A stretch of 64,000 nucleotides of DNA from NCBI RefSeq assembly GCF_000372725.1, contig NW_005198244.1:107090-171089 (forward strand). Direction: 5' to 3'. This document shows, one piece after another, positions 8,234 through 18,131 of the stretch (positions are counted from its first letter, which is position 1; each line of letters begins with the position of its first letter). The notes under the pieces are model-generated. The model did not search any database, had not been told where the DNA came from, and was given only the letters and a program-made list of their open reading frames with translations. The position numbers were made by a program, and so were the translations under genes. The DNA is from Emiliania huxleyi CCMP1516. Lineage: Eukaryota > Haptophyta > Isochrysidales > Noelaerhabdaceae.

Positions 8234-11200
8234 ATGGAGCAGCGGCGCCGGTCGATGCACCAGGAGCCGCTGCACGACGTCGGCCCTTTCCTCCCACAGC
8301 CAATCTCGTGGGCTGACATCGGCCTCGCCACCCACTCCATCCACTCGCGCAACGGCGGGCACTACACGGTCGACCTGGCATGCAAGACACTGGCCGGGCT
8401 GGTCGTCCACCACTTCCCGGACGAGGACGGGCTCGACGGCCGCCTCTCGCCGCGCTCCAAGGTCACTCTCAACGACGAAGCCAAGGAGGCTGCCGGCATC
8501 CCCGCCAACGCTGCGACCTTCGCCTTCGCCTACCCGCTCGTCGGCGCGTCGGACCTGTCTCTCCGCAGTGACCCGGCGGAGGAGGTGGGAGCCGGCGGAG
8601 GCCGCGACACCGCCACCCTCTTCCTCTCCTTCCTGTCCTTCGGAGGGTTCGTGTACTGGGACGAGCGGCACCGCGTCTGCGGAGTCAACGCGCTGGAGGA
8701 GGGGAGTGGCCTCTACTTTGACGGGCCTCGGCAGCTGCCCTCGCCGCAGCTGCGCGGGCTCCTCTACGACTCGAGCCGCGTCTCGCGCGTCCGGCGCCCG
8801 CGCTCCTCGACCCGCCAACCCACTCCTCTCGCAAGTGTCTGAGCAGCCCCTTGCCACTCCGCAGGCTGCAGCCGCTCATCGACATCGGCGTCACCGGCTT
8901 CTGCTGGCTCGCTCCGTCGGAGCAGATCCCCGGCCTGCCTGGCGTGGAGAACTACTGGCCGGACGGCGGCTTCGTCTACTTTTACGACGACGAGGCCGAG
9001 CCGCCCCTCAGCAGCTTGGCGTTTGTTCGGGGTGTTTCTTCTTCTTGACGAGTCGCTCGCTACTGCCACTAGGTCAAGCCGCCAAAGCGGGCGGATGGCA
9101 GCAGCGAGGCGGAGCTGCTCGACGAGGTCCGCTGATGAAAAGGTAACAGTGAATGGTTAGTCATCCATTCTTAGGCGGAGCTGCTCGACGACGTGCTCTT
9201 CAAGGTCGCCCCTCCGCCCTCGTCTAATAGTGGACTGAACTACTAATAAGTGATCAATATTGCTCTTCAAGGTCGTCGATCCGCCCTCGTCCGATCATCT
9301 AGGACTTAATTATAATTGTCAATGATCAGAGGACGTGCTCTTGAAGGTCGTCGCTCCGCCCTCGTCCGAGGACGCCACGCCGCTCTCGCGCCGCTCCTTG
9401 CACGAGCCACCCCGCCGCACGCGCACCTTCACGCAGGACGCCTACCAGCTGCAGCGCTCCGTCGCCAGCTCGCGGTCCGGGAGAGGCAGCGTCGAGGAGG
9501 TGGTGCAGGAGGCGCGGAGGCGGCTGCTGCAGCTGCTGCAGCGGCAGAAGCTGCCGGACGCGCTTCGCAAGGCCGAGGCTCGCTCGCTGCTGCTGCGGGC
9601 GCTGCACCGCACGCTGCAGGCCATGAATGAATTTAGTTTATTAATTAATTAATTAAGTAATGAGCGCTGCACCGCACGCTGCAGGCCAGCAGCGCGTTGA
9701 GTAAGTAGATGACTAGTTGGTGATTGATCAGCACCGCCGGCCGCAGGTCAAGGTGCGAGGCCACATGCCGCCGGGCGAGCTGTCGCACTGGTACATGATG
9801 CGGCCGGAGACCAGGGTGGAGGAGGATGGGTCGGTGTGGCAAAAGATCGCCGTCGACGAGCAAGGCGTCGGAGAGAGGCTGCCGGCTCGAGCTTGTGGTG
9901 CGGATGCCGCCCGCAAGCGCATCGGAAGCGCTTCTGCAAACCCCGCATCCATAGGCTGCCGCTGGAGCTCATGCACGCGCGGCCGGCGAAGCACGGCAGC
10001 CTCGGCCCCTCCTCTTCACACCTCTGGCTGTGGGCAGCGTCTCTTTACGCCTCGAGCTGCGAGCCAGGCATCATCGAGACCTTCTCGGCGAGCAGCAGCG
10101 ACAAGCCCGTCGGCAGAGACGCGCACAAGTGGAGGCGGCTGCGCGAGTGCGATTTGGGCGTCGGCAGCGCGACGGACCAGTCTGAGGCGCCGGTGCTCAG
10201 CATCGCCGACTCCTCCCACCGCAGCTCTTCACAGCAGGAGTGCCTGCTCACAGGCGTCGGTGCTCAACATCGCTGACTCGCGCGGCCAGTACGCACACGG
10301 CTGGTACCTGGTCCCTCCAGAAGAGTCGCTCGAGACGGAGGAGCCCCTCCCCGTCCCTTCCGCCTCTCGCGGCCAGCCCATGCTGCTCGTGCTGCCGTAC
10401 TCGTTCCTCGACTCGTCCTCCTTCTCGTTCGGCGGCGCATCCTCAGACTTGCACGAGCTCGGCATCGGGGTGCGCTACACTTCCGCCCCTCCCACGCCCT
10501 CTCCCACCAGTCACCAAGGCGATCGCCCTCCGCCCTTCCCGCGCCCTCTCCCACCAGAGACACGGCACGGCACGGCCCACTCTCGATGGACAGCTCCGAG
10601 ACACTCCCAACACACTTCCTTCACACCTCCTAGACACTTCCTTCACACTTCCTAGACACTTCCTAGCCGCCCGCGCAGGTCGAGCTCTTCTTCGGCCAGC
10701 TCTCCTCGCTCGCGCTTTGCTTCTTCTGCATGGGCTTCGTCTCGATGACGGCGATGCCCAAGATCATGCACATGCACTACCACAGACACTTCCTAGACAC
10801 TTCCTAGACACTTCCTAGGCGATGCTCAAGATCATGCACATGCACTACCAGACACTTCCTAGACACTTCCTAGACACTTCCTAGGCGATGCTCAAGAACA
10901 TGTACATGCACTACCAGACCCAGCTACAGGCGGGCGCGCTCGAGGACGGGATGGGCGGCCACTGGCTCGAGCTCTTCCTGGTCGGCTCCACCCTCGGCGC
11001 CCAGTCAGGCAAGGACGCCAACTTGTCCGTCTTCAACGGTGGCATGACTTCGCTCGCCGGCACCGTCATCTTCACCGCGTACCTGCTCTGGCTCGCGTCC
11101 AACAACGCGAGGCGCGCAAAGGCGACGCAGGAGTCGACCATCTCCGCTGCAGACTACGCCGTCGCCGTGTCGGGCCTCTCCTCCCTCCCCCCCGAGGCGG

Positions 11201-14200
11201 TGCGCAGCGAGGAGGACGTCGCAGACTTCTTCGCGACAGAGGTTGTACGGTCGTGGGACCGGCGGAGGCAGCGCTCTCGCCGCAAGCTCTCATTAACTAG
11301 CCCGCGCCTCACCGAGGCTAGTGATTCTTTAGGCAGCGCTGCCGCCGAACGCGTTCATTCATTAGTTCGTGCCTCACCGAGAGGAAGAACTACGTAGGCA
11401 GCGCTGCCGCCGAACGCGTTCATTCATTAGTTCGTGCCTCACCGAGAGGAAGAACTACGTAGGCAGCGCTCCCGCCGCAAGCTCTCGCACACGGAGCTCT
11501 CGCTCGACCTAGTCGGCGACCCTTCCTAGACACTTCCTAGGCACTTCCTAGACACTTCCTAGACACTTCCTAGACACTTCCTAGGCGACCCGCCCGGAGA
11601 CACGTACCGCCGCGCGCCGCTCCACCAGAGGGAGCTCGAGGCGGCCTCCTCCGTCGCCAGCCACTTCCAGGCGCGCGTCGAGGCGCAAGGCAAGGCCTAC
11701 GCCGTCGCGTCACCAATGCGCTCTGCCGGCTCGGCTGCCGCCGCCTTCCCCCCTCCCTCCTCCTCCACCGCCGCTTTCGCACGCGCGACCACGGATCCTG
11801 CGACGGGCGCGCTCGGCCGCTGCACCCCCGCCGCCTTGCGCGCCACCGCCGCTCTCCTCGACGAGGCGCCCGTGCCGCTGGAGACGAGCGCCTTGGTCGT
11901 GCACTCGGTCTGCGCGCCGGCATGGGTGACCAAGTCGGTGATGAGGCCATCGTCCAGTGACCAAAGGCCTTCCCCGAGTGGCTAGGTCTGCGCGGGCTGG
12001 GGCTCCTTCGAGCGCGAGATCGAGGAGAAGGAGCGGCAGGATGCTCGCGATCTCGAGCGCAAGGAGGCGCAGCTGACCGCTCTCGCCCGCGGCAGCCTCC
12101 GTGGCGCCAACAGCGAGTGGCCAGCAGAGCAGCCTCCTGCCGAGACTGCCGGGAGGCCCCCAAAGCGCGGCTCGGTCACCGGCGGCACCGCCGCACTCGC
12201 CGCCCAGCTGCGCTCCGTGGCGAGCAAGCTGCCAGGAGGCGGCGGGCGGCTGGCCCGCGCCATCGCACCCCAACACGGTGGCGGCAGCGCCGAGCCCGTC
12301 GGCTCGGACGAGCCGGTCGCTGCGACTCACTGAATCCGCCGCTGATAGGAGGCGGCTACGCCGAGCTCGTCGACTTGGACGGCGCCGCGGAGACGGCCGC
12401 CGGGGGGCGAGCAGACATGGCTGCCGCCGAGCCGCGTCCGCCGAGCGCGCCGGCTCCGCCGACTTCATCGCCAAGGAGAGTGCGTGCGAACCGGTTCGCC
12501 GACGGAGCGAGGGCGGCCCGGGCTTCAGTCAACGGGCAATTCGAAAAGAATTGATTGAGTAGGCTTGCCGAGGTGGCAAGGGCAGCTCGGGCAGCCGACG
12601 CCGCCGCCGCGTCGCCGTCGCGCCAGAGGCTTGGTGACGTGGTGCGAGGGGCGAGCGAGCGAGCGGCGGCTGGCGGCGGAGGAGGCGGCGGCGGCGAGGG
12701 CGGCGGAGGCGGCGAGGGCGGCGGAGGCGGCGGCGGCGGAAGCGGCTGCGGTGCAGGGGGGGGAGGCGGAGGAGAAGGAAGTGGAGGAGGGGGGTTTCTG
12801 CCGGTGGACGCGTCCGCGGAGCAGGCGAGAGCGTCACGTGGCTGCGGGTGGCTGCGGGATCGGCTGCGCGGCTTCCGCGCCTCGGATGCGTCTGCCGCCG
12901 GCGGAGCGGCGGGCGGGCGGGGAGGGGAGGGCGGGCAGGGAGGGGAGTGCAGCGGCGCGCGCGGCTGCGGTAGCGGCGCCAGCGGATGGTCGAGTGTGGC
13001 GGCTCGAGGCGCGGGCGGCGGCGTGGCCTCGTCGGTGGCGGTGGGGGACCGGTGCTTCGTCACCTTTCGGTACGCGGGAGACGCGGAGCAGTCGCGCTCT
13101 GCGTGGCGGCCGTGGGAGCGGCTTGGCTCCTGGGTGTGCGCGCTGCTCTTCCTCGGCCCCTTCACGCTGGCGGGGGTCTGCTTCGGCCCCTCCTCCCGCC
13201 TCCTCGCGGGCTTCTTTCCGGGCCTCTCCCCCTCCCACCTCGCCAACCTGGGAGGCGTGATCTGCGGCACCGCGGGCCCGCTCTCTGCTGGCCGCAAGGA
13301 CTCGGCGCCTGTGAACGGCGTCTCCTCACCTTGCCAGCTGTGAGCAGGCTTGCTCTTTGGCGGCTGCGACCCGCTCGGCTTGGGCTACCGCCTCCGGCGG
13401 CTTCGGATGCTCGACCACCCCGAGGCCGCCATCTGCACGCTGCTCGCCGGCGCTCTCGGCGGCGCCTTCGGCCTTGTCTTTGGGGCCGTCGCCGCGCGCG
13501 CCTTGGGCATGGGCTCCCGCCGCGCCGCCGCGTACTCTGGCGGGCTGCTCGGCGCCGCGGGCGGCGCTGCGCTGGGCGCGACCTACGCAAAGCTCGCCGG
13601 GTACCCTCTCCGCCCCCCTGGCTGCTGCGGCAGGGACGGGGAGAGGGTTGCTAGGTTCGCTGGCTACTTACGCGTGCACCGCGCTCCGGAGCCGACCGAC
13701 CTGATCTGGAAGAACCTCCCGTACGAGGTCCTCCAACTAGTGATTCATACTGAGCAGATCTGGACGAACCTCCCGTTAATTGGCGCGAATAGTGCGCTTT
13801 CTTGCACCATCTGCAGCCCCAGCCCTAACCCTGACACCAAACCCTGACCCTCGCCCAACGGCCGTCCCAGGGCTCGACCTGTCGGCGCTGGGTGATGCCG
13901 CTTGTCAACTGGGCAGTCATCGTCATCTCGATCATGCTCACCCTCAACATCGTCCTCACCATGACCGAGATCAAGATGCAGCCCGCCGGCAGCCCAGCCG
14001 AGAGTCTTTCACTTGCCGACGCCTCACCGCGATGAATCACGTATCAGGCAGCTCGCCGGCAACCGAGAGACGGCGGCGTCGCTGCACGCCGACGGCGACG
14101 ACACCGTGGACGCGCTTCTGCACCCGCTGGTGGATTGGGTCTCCGCGCAGCTCACCGGCATCCCGGGCATCGACACGGAAAAGAGCCTCGTCGTCCTCAT

Positions 14201-16021
14201 CTCGGGCCGCGGCGGCGGCGGGCGGGGGCGGCGGGAGTGTGAACGGCGTCTCGCCACCCCTCCCGCTCTGAACAGGCACCATCGTCGGCCTCAACGTCGG
14301 CGCTCGCGTCGGGCTCGGCTTCCTCGTCGAGCTCGAGAAGCCGGGCTCGTGGAGCGCGATGGAGCTCAAGACGATGGTCACCTCGGCGAGCGTCTACATC
14401 TTCAACTACGTGCTGCTCATGCTGCGCGTCCACTCGCCGCTGCCCGACGGGGAGGGGTACACCGCGCTGCTCCTCAACTCGACGAAGCACGCCCTCTCCG
14501 CAGGTGTCGTGTCGGAGCGGAAGGGAGTGACAGCGAATGGCGCACTCGTGAGCCATCGGCCGCTCCTTCACTGCAGGCGACGAGTCGGTGGAAGGGGCGG
14601 TGCGGCTGTGCGCGGCGATGCTGCATGACGAGCTGAGTGAGGAGCCGGCCTCGCTGAGCGAGCCGTTCCAGCACGTCGCTCAGTGCGCCTCCGCCGCCTT
14701 CGGCGCCGCCCAGGCCACCTTCCGACAGGTGACTGGCGAGCTGGTCACCCGCCTCTACGGCTTCGACTGGTACGGCGAGTCGGGGGTGGTGACGCAGATG
14801 GTTGTGATCGCAATCACGGACATCGTGCTGCTCGTCCTCTTCTCGGAGGTGCTCACGCTGTGCAGGGTCGTTGCTATGCGGGCCCTCGCCCGCTTCAAGC
14901 GCGCGCAGCGGAGCATCAACGCCCTCTACGAGCCGCCGGCGTGGTAGTTAATGAATCAACGGTAATCAATGAAGAAGTAACTGAGTAGGCCCTCTACGAG
15001 CCGCCGGTGTGGCGCTTCGCCGACCGGTACGCGCGCGCGCTCGAGACGGCGGCGGCGGTGCTCGTCTGATCGAGGATTGGCTGAGTCACAGGTACGCACA
15101 CATGCTCAAGATGGCGGCGGTGGTGCTCGTCTTTGCGCCCGCGGTGCCCCATCCCTTGCTCCATCTCGGGAAACTCCGGCAAGTCTCGCGAGATCTGGGG
15201 CGATCTCCCCCAGGCCCCGATCCTCTACTTCATCGGCGGCACCTCGCTGCTCCTCTCCGCCGCCGTGCAAAAGTTCATGCTCATCAAGGTGCAGTCATGA
15301 GAAGGACAGTGCGGTATCAGAGTAACCATGCAACAGTCCCTGCTCCCGAGCACCTTTCAGGTGTACGCGCGGCCCAGTGCCCTCGACGACGATTTGGCCA
15401 AGCGGTCTCGCGTCTTCCTGCAGGCCCTCCTCTCCCCTGCACGGCTTGCTGTGCCTAACACCTTAGACCGTTCTCTTCTGAGTCACAGGCCCTCCTCTTC
15501 CTGCACGTGACGATGGCACCAATCTTTTACGCTGAGCGCAACCACGCCGTCGAGCGCGCGAAGGCGTACGCTGCGTGCTCTCAGCGGGCTAGCGGCGAGG
15601 AGCGAGGCTTGATCGACGGCCTGTTCGGAGGCGGGGCGGCGGACTGCGAGGCGGCGGCCGCCGCCGCGGCGAGCGACGACCTCGGGGAGATGACCCCTTT
15701 CTTCTACGCGTTTGGCGTGCTGCTTTGCTACCTCGTCTTCGGCCGGCTGCTGCAGGCGCTCTTCTTCTCGCGGGACGAGGAGTCGGAGGAGTCTGGCGCG
15801 GGGGGGCGCCGCTTCCAAGAGGCGCCCGGCCCGGCGGTCGGCTCGGGGGCTGTGACTGGGCGCCTCTTCACGCCTCCCGCTGTGAACAGGCGCTCGACCT
15901 CAACTCGGTGGACGAGTACGTCTGCCCGGCCGTCGGGCAGCGCAAGGGAGGCATCGAGACGGGAGCCCTCCCCTCGTGGGGAGGCGGCGCTTGCTGCTCA
16001 CTGCTACTCATCGTCCACTAG
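8234..16021 (+). CDS. large OSCA/TMEM63 (CSC1)-like membrane channel, multi-exon
   Basis: Probable mechanically or osmotically gated cation channel of the CSC1/OSCA/TMEM63 superfamily, by family features. The ATG at 8234 (MEQRRRSMHQ) opens a long non-membrane region (GGHYTVDLACKTLAG, DIGVTGFCWLAPSEQ, GGFVYFYDDEAEPP) that I cannot assign. From about 10.7 kb come a hydrophobic segment (LALCFFCMGFVSMTAMP), an RRM-like half with SAADYAVAVSGL, APVPLETSALVVHSV and CFVTFRYAGDAEQ, the diagnostic APEPTDLIWKNL, and a run of transmembrane segments (WAVIVISIMLTLNIVLTM, IFNYVLLMLRVHSPLP, QMVVIAITDIVLLVLFSEV). LYFIGGTSLLLSAAVQKFML and KVYARPSALDDDLAKR near the end are typical of protist members. The stop is at 16019-16021. 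There are about 20 introns, very often GC-AG with duplicated flanks. Low-complexity Gly-rich coding lies near 12.68-12.8 kb. Family call is fairly secure; exact exons and start are not. Confidence 0.75.
9112..9193 (+). repeat. direct-repeat-bounded intron (GC-AG or GT-AG)
   Basis: GCGGAGCTGCTCGACGA occurs in the upstream exon (about 9112-9129) and again right after TTAG at about 9174-9192. Between them is about 44 bases of AT-rich sequence with stops in frame. Either the GC at the copy start or the GT in GACGAG|GTCC could be the donor. Confidence 0.7.
9193..9370 (+). repeat. AGGT-containing exon segment present three times, forming two GT-AG introns
   Basis: GTGCTCTTCAAGGTCGYC plus CTCCGCCCTCGTC is found at 9193-9225, 9261-9292 and 9335-9370. 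Each copy contains AAG|GTCG. Cutting at AAG|GT in successive copies removes two GT-AG introns of about 70 bases with AT-rich fillers (AATAGTGGACTGAACTACTA; GACTTAATTATAATTGTC) and leaves one copy, giving DDVLFKVVAPPSSEDATP in frame. Confidence 0.85.
9599..9687 (+). repeat. 24-bp exon duplication around an AT-rich insert
   Basis: A 24-bp exon end (9599-9622) is repeated exactly at 9664-9687. The 41-base spacer is AT-rich (ATGAATGAATTTAGTTTATT and TAATTAATTAAG). A GC donor at CTGCAG|GCC would remove the insert plus one copy, and probably continues to the acceptor CCGCAG|GTCAAGG near 9747. Confidence 0.75.
10187..10279 (+). repeat. direct-repeat-bounded GC-AG intron
   Basis: GCGYCGGTGCTCARCATCGC (10187-10206) recurs at 10254-10273. 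The first copy follows TGAG, the second follows CACAG. Cutting before both gives a 67-base GC-AG intron and joins the frame into VLNIADSRGQYAHGW. Confidence 0.8.
10600..10917 (+). repeat. exon segment in three copies separated by ACACTTCCTAG satellites
   Basis: GCGATGCYCAAGATCATGCA (and on to CACTACCA) is at 10751-10783, 10819-10851 and, slightly changed, 10885-10917. Each copy after the first follows CCTAG, and the spacers are ACACTTCCTAG repeats. GC-AG cuts before each copy would leave one. The same satellite also fills the stretch 10600-10670. Confidence 0.85.
11268..11490 (+). repeat. exon segment in four copies, three tandem GC-AG intron candidates
   Basis: GCAGCGCTCTCGCCGCAAGC at 11268 reappears as GCAGCGCT(G/C)CCGCC at 11333, 11398 and 11463, each after TTTAG or CGTAG. 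The spacers share CGTTCATTCATTAGTTCGTG and CCTCACCGAGAGGAAG. Removing from GCAGCG to TAG three times leaves QRSRRKLSHTELSLDLVGD in frame. Confidence 0.8.
11510..11590 (+). repeat. ACACTTCCTAG satellite intron with duplicated GCGACCC
   Basis: Six ACACTTCCTAG-type units lie between GTCG|GCGACCC and CCTAG|GCGACCC. A GC-AG intron joins DLVGDP to PPGDTYRRAP. Confidence 0.75.
13311..13349 (+). repeat. short TGTGAACGG...GTGAGCAG intron
   Basis: About 38 bases beginning GTGAACGGCGTCTCCTCACC and ending GCTGTGAGCAG|GC. Similar introns stand at 14237-14273 (GTGTGAACGGCGTCTCGCC...CTGAACAG|GC) and 15851-15890 (GTGACTGGGCGCCTCTTCAC...CTGTGAACAG|GC). Confidence 0.7.
14921..15007 (+). repeat. 19-bp exon duplication bounding a GC-AG intron
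   Basis: GCCCTCTACGAGCCGCCGG is at 14921-14939 and 14989-15007. The spacer is AT-rich with in-frame stops and ends GAGTAG directly before copy two. A cut before both copies gives a 68-base GC-AG intron and NALYEPPVWRFADRY in frame. Confidence 0.85.
15048..15132 (+). repeat. exon duplication bounding a GC-AG intron
   Basis: GGCGGCGG..GTGCTCGTCT occurs at 15048-15067 and 15113-15132. The donor GAGACG|GCGG and acceptor CTCAAG|ATGG join ALET to MAAVVLVF in phase 0. Confidence 0.75.
15420..15502 (+). repeat. exon duplication bounding a GC-AG intron
   Basis: CAGGCCCTCCTCT is present at about 15420-15432 and 15487-15499. CTGCAG|GCCC and GTCACAG|GCCC give a GC-AG intron joining RVFLQ to ALLFLHVTMAP. 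Confidence 0.8.
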
Positions 16022-17231
16022 GCGTCGACACGGAGCCCACCCTTCGCTCGCCCCGCGCGAGGACGCTGCAGAGAAGGCCCTCCCTCACCCGCGCCGGCAC
16101 TGCGCGCCGGCTGTCGGCCGCCGCCGCCCTCTCCCCCCGTGGGGAGAGCACTCGCATCTTGCTGCCGCAGTGACGGCGGCCCCAACCCCCTGCCAAGTCT
16201 TACGGTTCCCTCGTTCAATATCGTGCGTCCGATGGTCGCGCGTCCGGTTGTACCGCCAGCAGCTTGCGGTTGCCACGTCAGTCGTCACAGCCGCACTGTG
16301 TACTCAGTACTGTTTCTTCTTGGGCGTATTCGCACAGGAGCAGCAGCAGGTCCTCCAGCGAGAGCACGCGACCGACGTGCGTGCGTACGTAAAGCCGATT
16401 GTGACAAGTTAAAGCCGTAGAGCCGTATGTCGGTTCTGTCACGATTCTGTCCCAGGTGTGCAACCACCCTGTATGCCACCACCAGACACATGACCAGGCA
16501 CGCCCCTTTTTGGTCAGCAGCCCGGCGCCAACATCACCATCGGTTGCTTGCGGCGCTTGCGGTACATTGCTCGTGGGCACGGAGATGGCAAGGCAGGACG
16601 GGTCACCCCCGTGCGTGTGCCTCCGTTTTCGATTGGCCCCCGTTGCCTGTTAGGAGCGATCCCACCTGAAACGTGACCTGCAGGCCCTTAGGCTTAGCCT
16701 CCGTCCGAGGGCTCGAGCGCCGCCTTCACTCCCTGCTGGATCCGGTTTCCTTTGCTTTGTAATCCCTTCGAGCTTCGTGGTCCTTCCTGTCTTCATTCAT
16801 CCCCCCCTTTTGTCCCAACCAACCAAGCGCACGCACGCCCCACGCGCGGCCGGCCGGCAAAGAAGAGTGAGTAAGCTGAGGCGGAGAGGCTCCTCGACTA
16901 CAGCTTCGCCGGCGCGCTCCCTGCGCCGGCAACCTCTCAAGAACGAGACCTAACAAATATCGCATCGTTATCTCGGCCAGCGACATGGCAGTGAAGTGCG
17001 GCGGACCATTTGCCTGGTCAAAAATCAAGAAGGGGCCGGTCACGACGCCGTGCGCCGCTGCAAAGTCCAAGCACGCCTGCCACCCCCTCCCGCCGCCACG
17101 CCTCGCGACCGACTGGCCCCCTGGCTAAGGTTCCCCCCCCCCCCTTTCCCCCCCTCCCTCCCCCCCTCAAGGCACCGCTACGTGACCGTCACTCTCCAAG
17201 GCGCGAAGAAAACTCTCGCATTTGGCGAAAT

Positions 17232-17380
17232 AGAGGTAAGGTAAGGTAAGGTGAGGTACATTTCTCCCCACACCCACACAAAGTGGTGGGGCAAGGGGGG
17301 CAACCCTCGCAAGCTACGCACACGCACCCTGACAGGCAGGGGGGGGGAGCCCCACCGGGCATTCAAAGTGCAAGGGCCAC
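17232..17380 (+). repeat. dispersed element A, copy
   Basis: Begins with AGGTAAGGTAAGGTAAGGTG, then ACACAAAGTGGTGGGGCAAG, CCCTCGC, GGGAGCCCCACC and CATTCAAAGTGCAAGGGCC. It is followed at once by a second copy in the same orientation. Confidence 0.8.
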
Positions 17381-17385
17381 AAGGC

Positions 17386-17525
17386 CTAGGTAAGGTAAGG
17401 TAAGGTAAACTTCTCCACACACACGAGGTGGTGGGGCAAGGGGGGCGACCCTCGCGTCTCTCCACGTCTCTAGATGACAGGAGCCCCACGGCATTAAAAG
17501 TGCAAGGCCCAGTGCGCGCGTGGGT
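17386..17525 (+). repeat. dispersed element A, tandem second copy
   Basis: Begins AGGTAAGGTAAGGTAAAC and continues with GGTGGTGGGGCAAGGGGGGC, CCCTCGCGTCTC, GATGACAGGAGCCCCACGGC and AAAGTGCAAGGCCCAGTGCG. Confidence 0.8.
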
Positions 17526-18131
17526 GTAGGGTGAGCGTGGTGTGTGTGTGTTGGGGGGGGGGGGGGGTCACGTGTCGTCACTGCATACTCTGCCGGTTCC
17601 TCCCGTCGCCTCTTCTTACTTTGTTCGAATGTTTTTCAATCCACCCTTCACGAAGCTCTCCCATGTCGCTAGCGTTCTTCGCGAATGTCTCGAAATGGCC
17701 AGCAGGCGCTGTCTGCTCGCGGAAGTCGCGGTCTGTGCGGGCCGCTCGTCCTCCTCGCCCTCGTGTCGCCCTCCTGTCCCTCCCCTCCACCACGGCCTTC
17801 TCGGTACTCTCTCTCCATTTGCTTCGCCCTGCCTTTTCGTATCACGCCGTTCGGGCCCCCGCCGGACGTAATCGTAAAGCCGATTGTGACAAGTTAGAGC
17901 CGTATGTCGGTTGGCGGTTTTGGAACGAGCTCGCTGCGACAGGAGCTGCACGAGCTCTAGCTCGAACAGTGTCCGTTTGCGTTTCAAGCACTACCATTGT
18001 ACGTGCGTCGCACACTCCGTATCGTACCACCGAAATATGCGGGCACTAAACACATTAAACAACAAACTTGAGAAGGCCCCCGCAGCTGCGCAGCCTCAAT
18101 CAACATCCTTTCCCGCGCGCGATCGGTCACT

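Larger units (their letters stand above)
16386..17912. repeat. direct repeat pair (about 40 bp) 1.5 kb apart
   Basis: CGTAAAGCCGATTGTGACAA followed by GTTAGAGCCGTATGTCGGTT lies at 17873-17912. A version with a short internal duplication lies at about 16386-16435. They could be the ends of an element or part of a longer dispersed family. Confidence 0.6.
16022..18131. other. long gene-poor stretch with dispersed repeats
   Basis: No gene is supported. A small frame at 16985-17128 starting MAVKCGGPFAWSKIKKGP could be coding but has no recognised family. The stretch contains two tandem element A copies, homopolymer C tracts near 17130-17165, and two direct copies of a 40-base sequence 1.5 kb apart. 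Confidence 0.5.

Noticed and set aside
10751..11590. CRISPR-like spacing of repeats and spacers
   Set aside because: The repeats are exon copies and 11-base satellites within a eukaryotic gene; spacers are not unique and no cas genes exist.
12356..13297. A 313-residue minus-strand frame with long proline runs
   Set aside because: Antisense of the Gly-rich part of the OSCA-like gene; the proline runs only mirror GGCGGC repeats.
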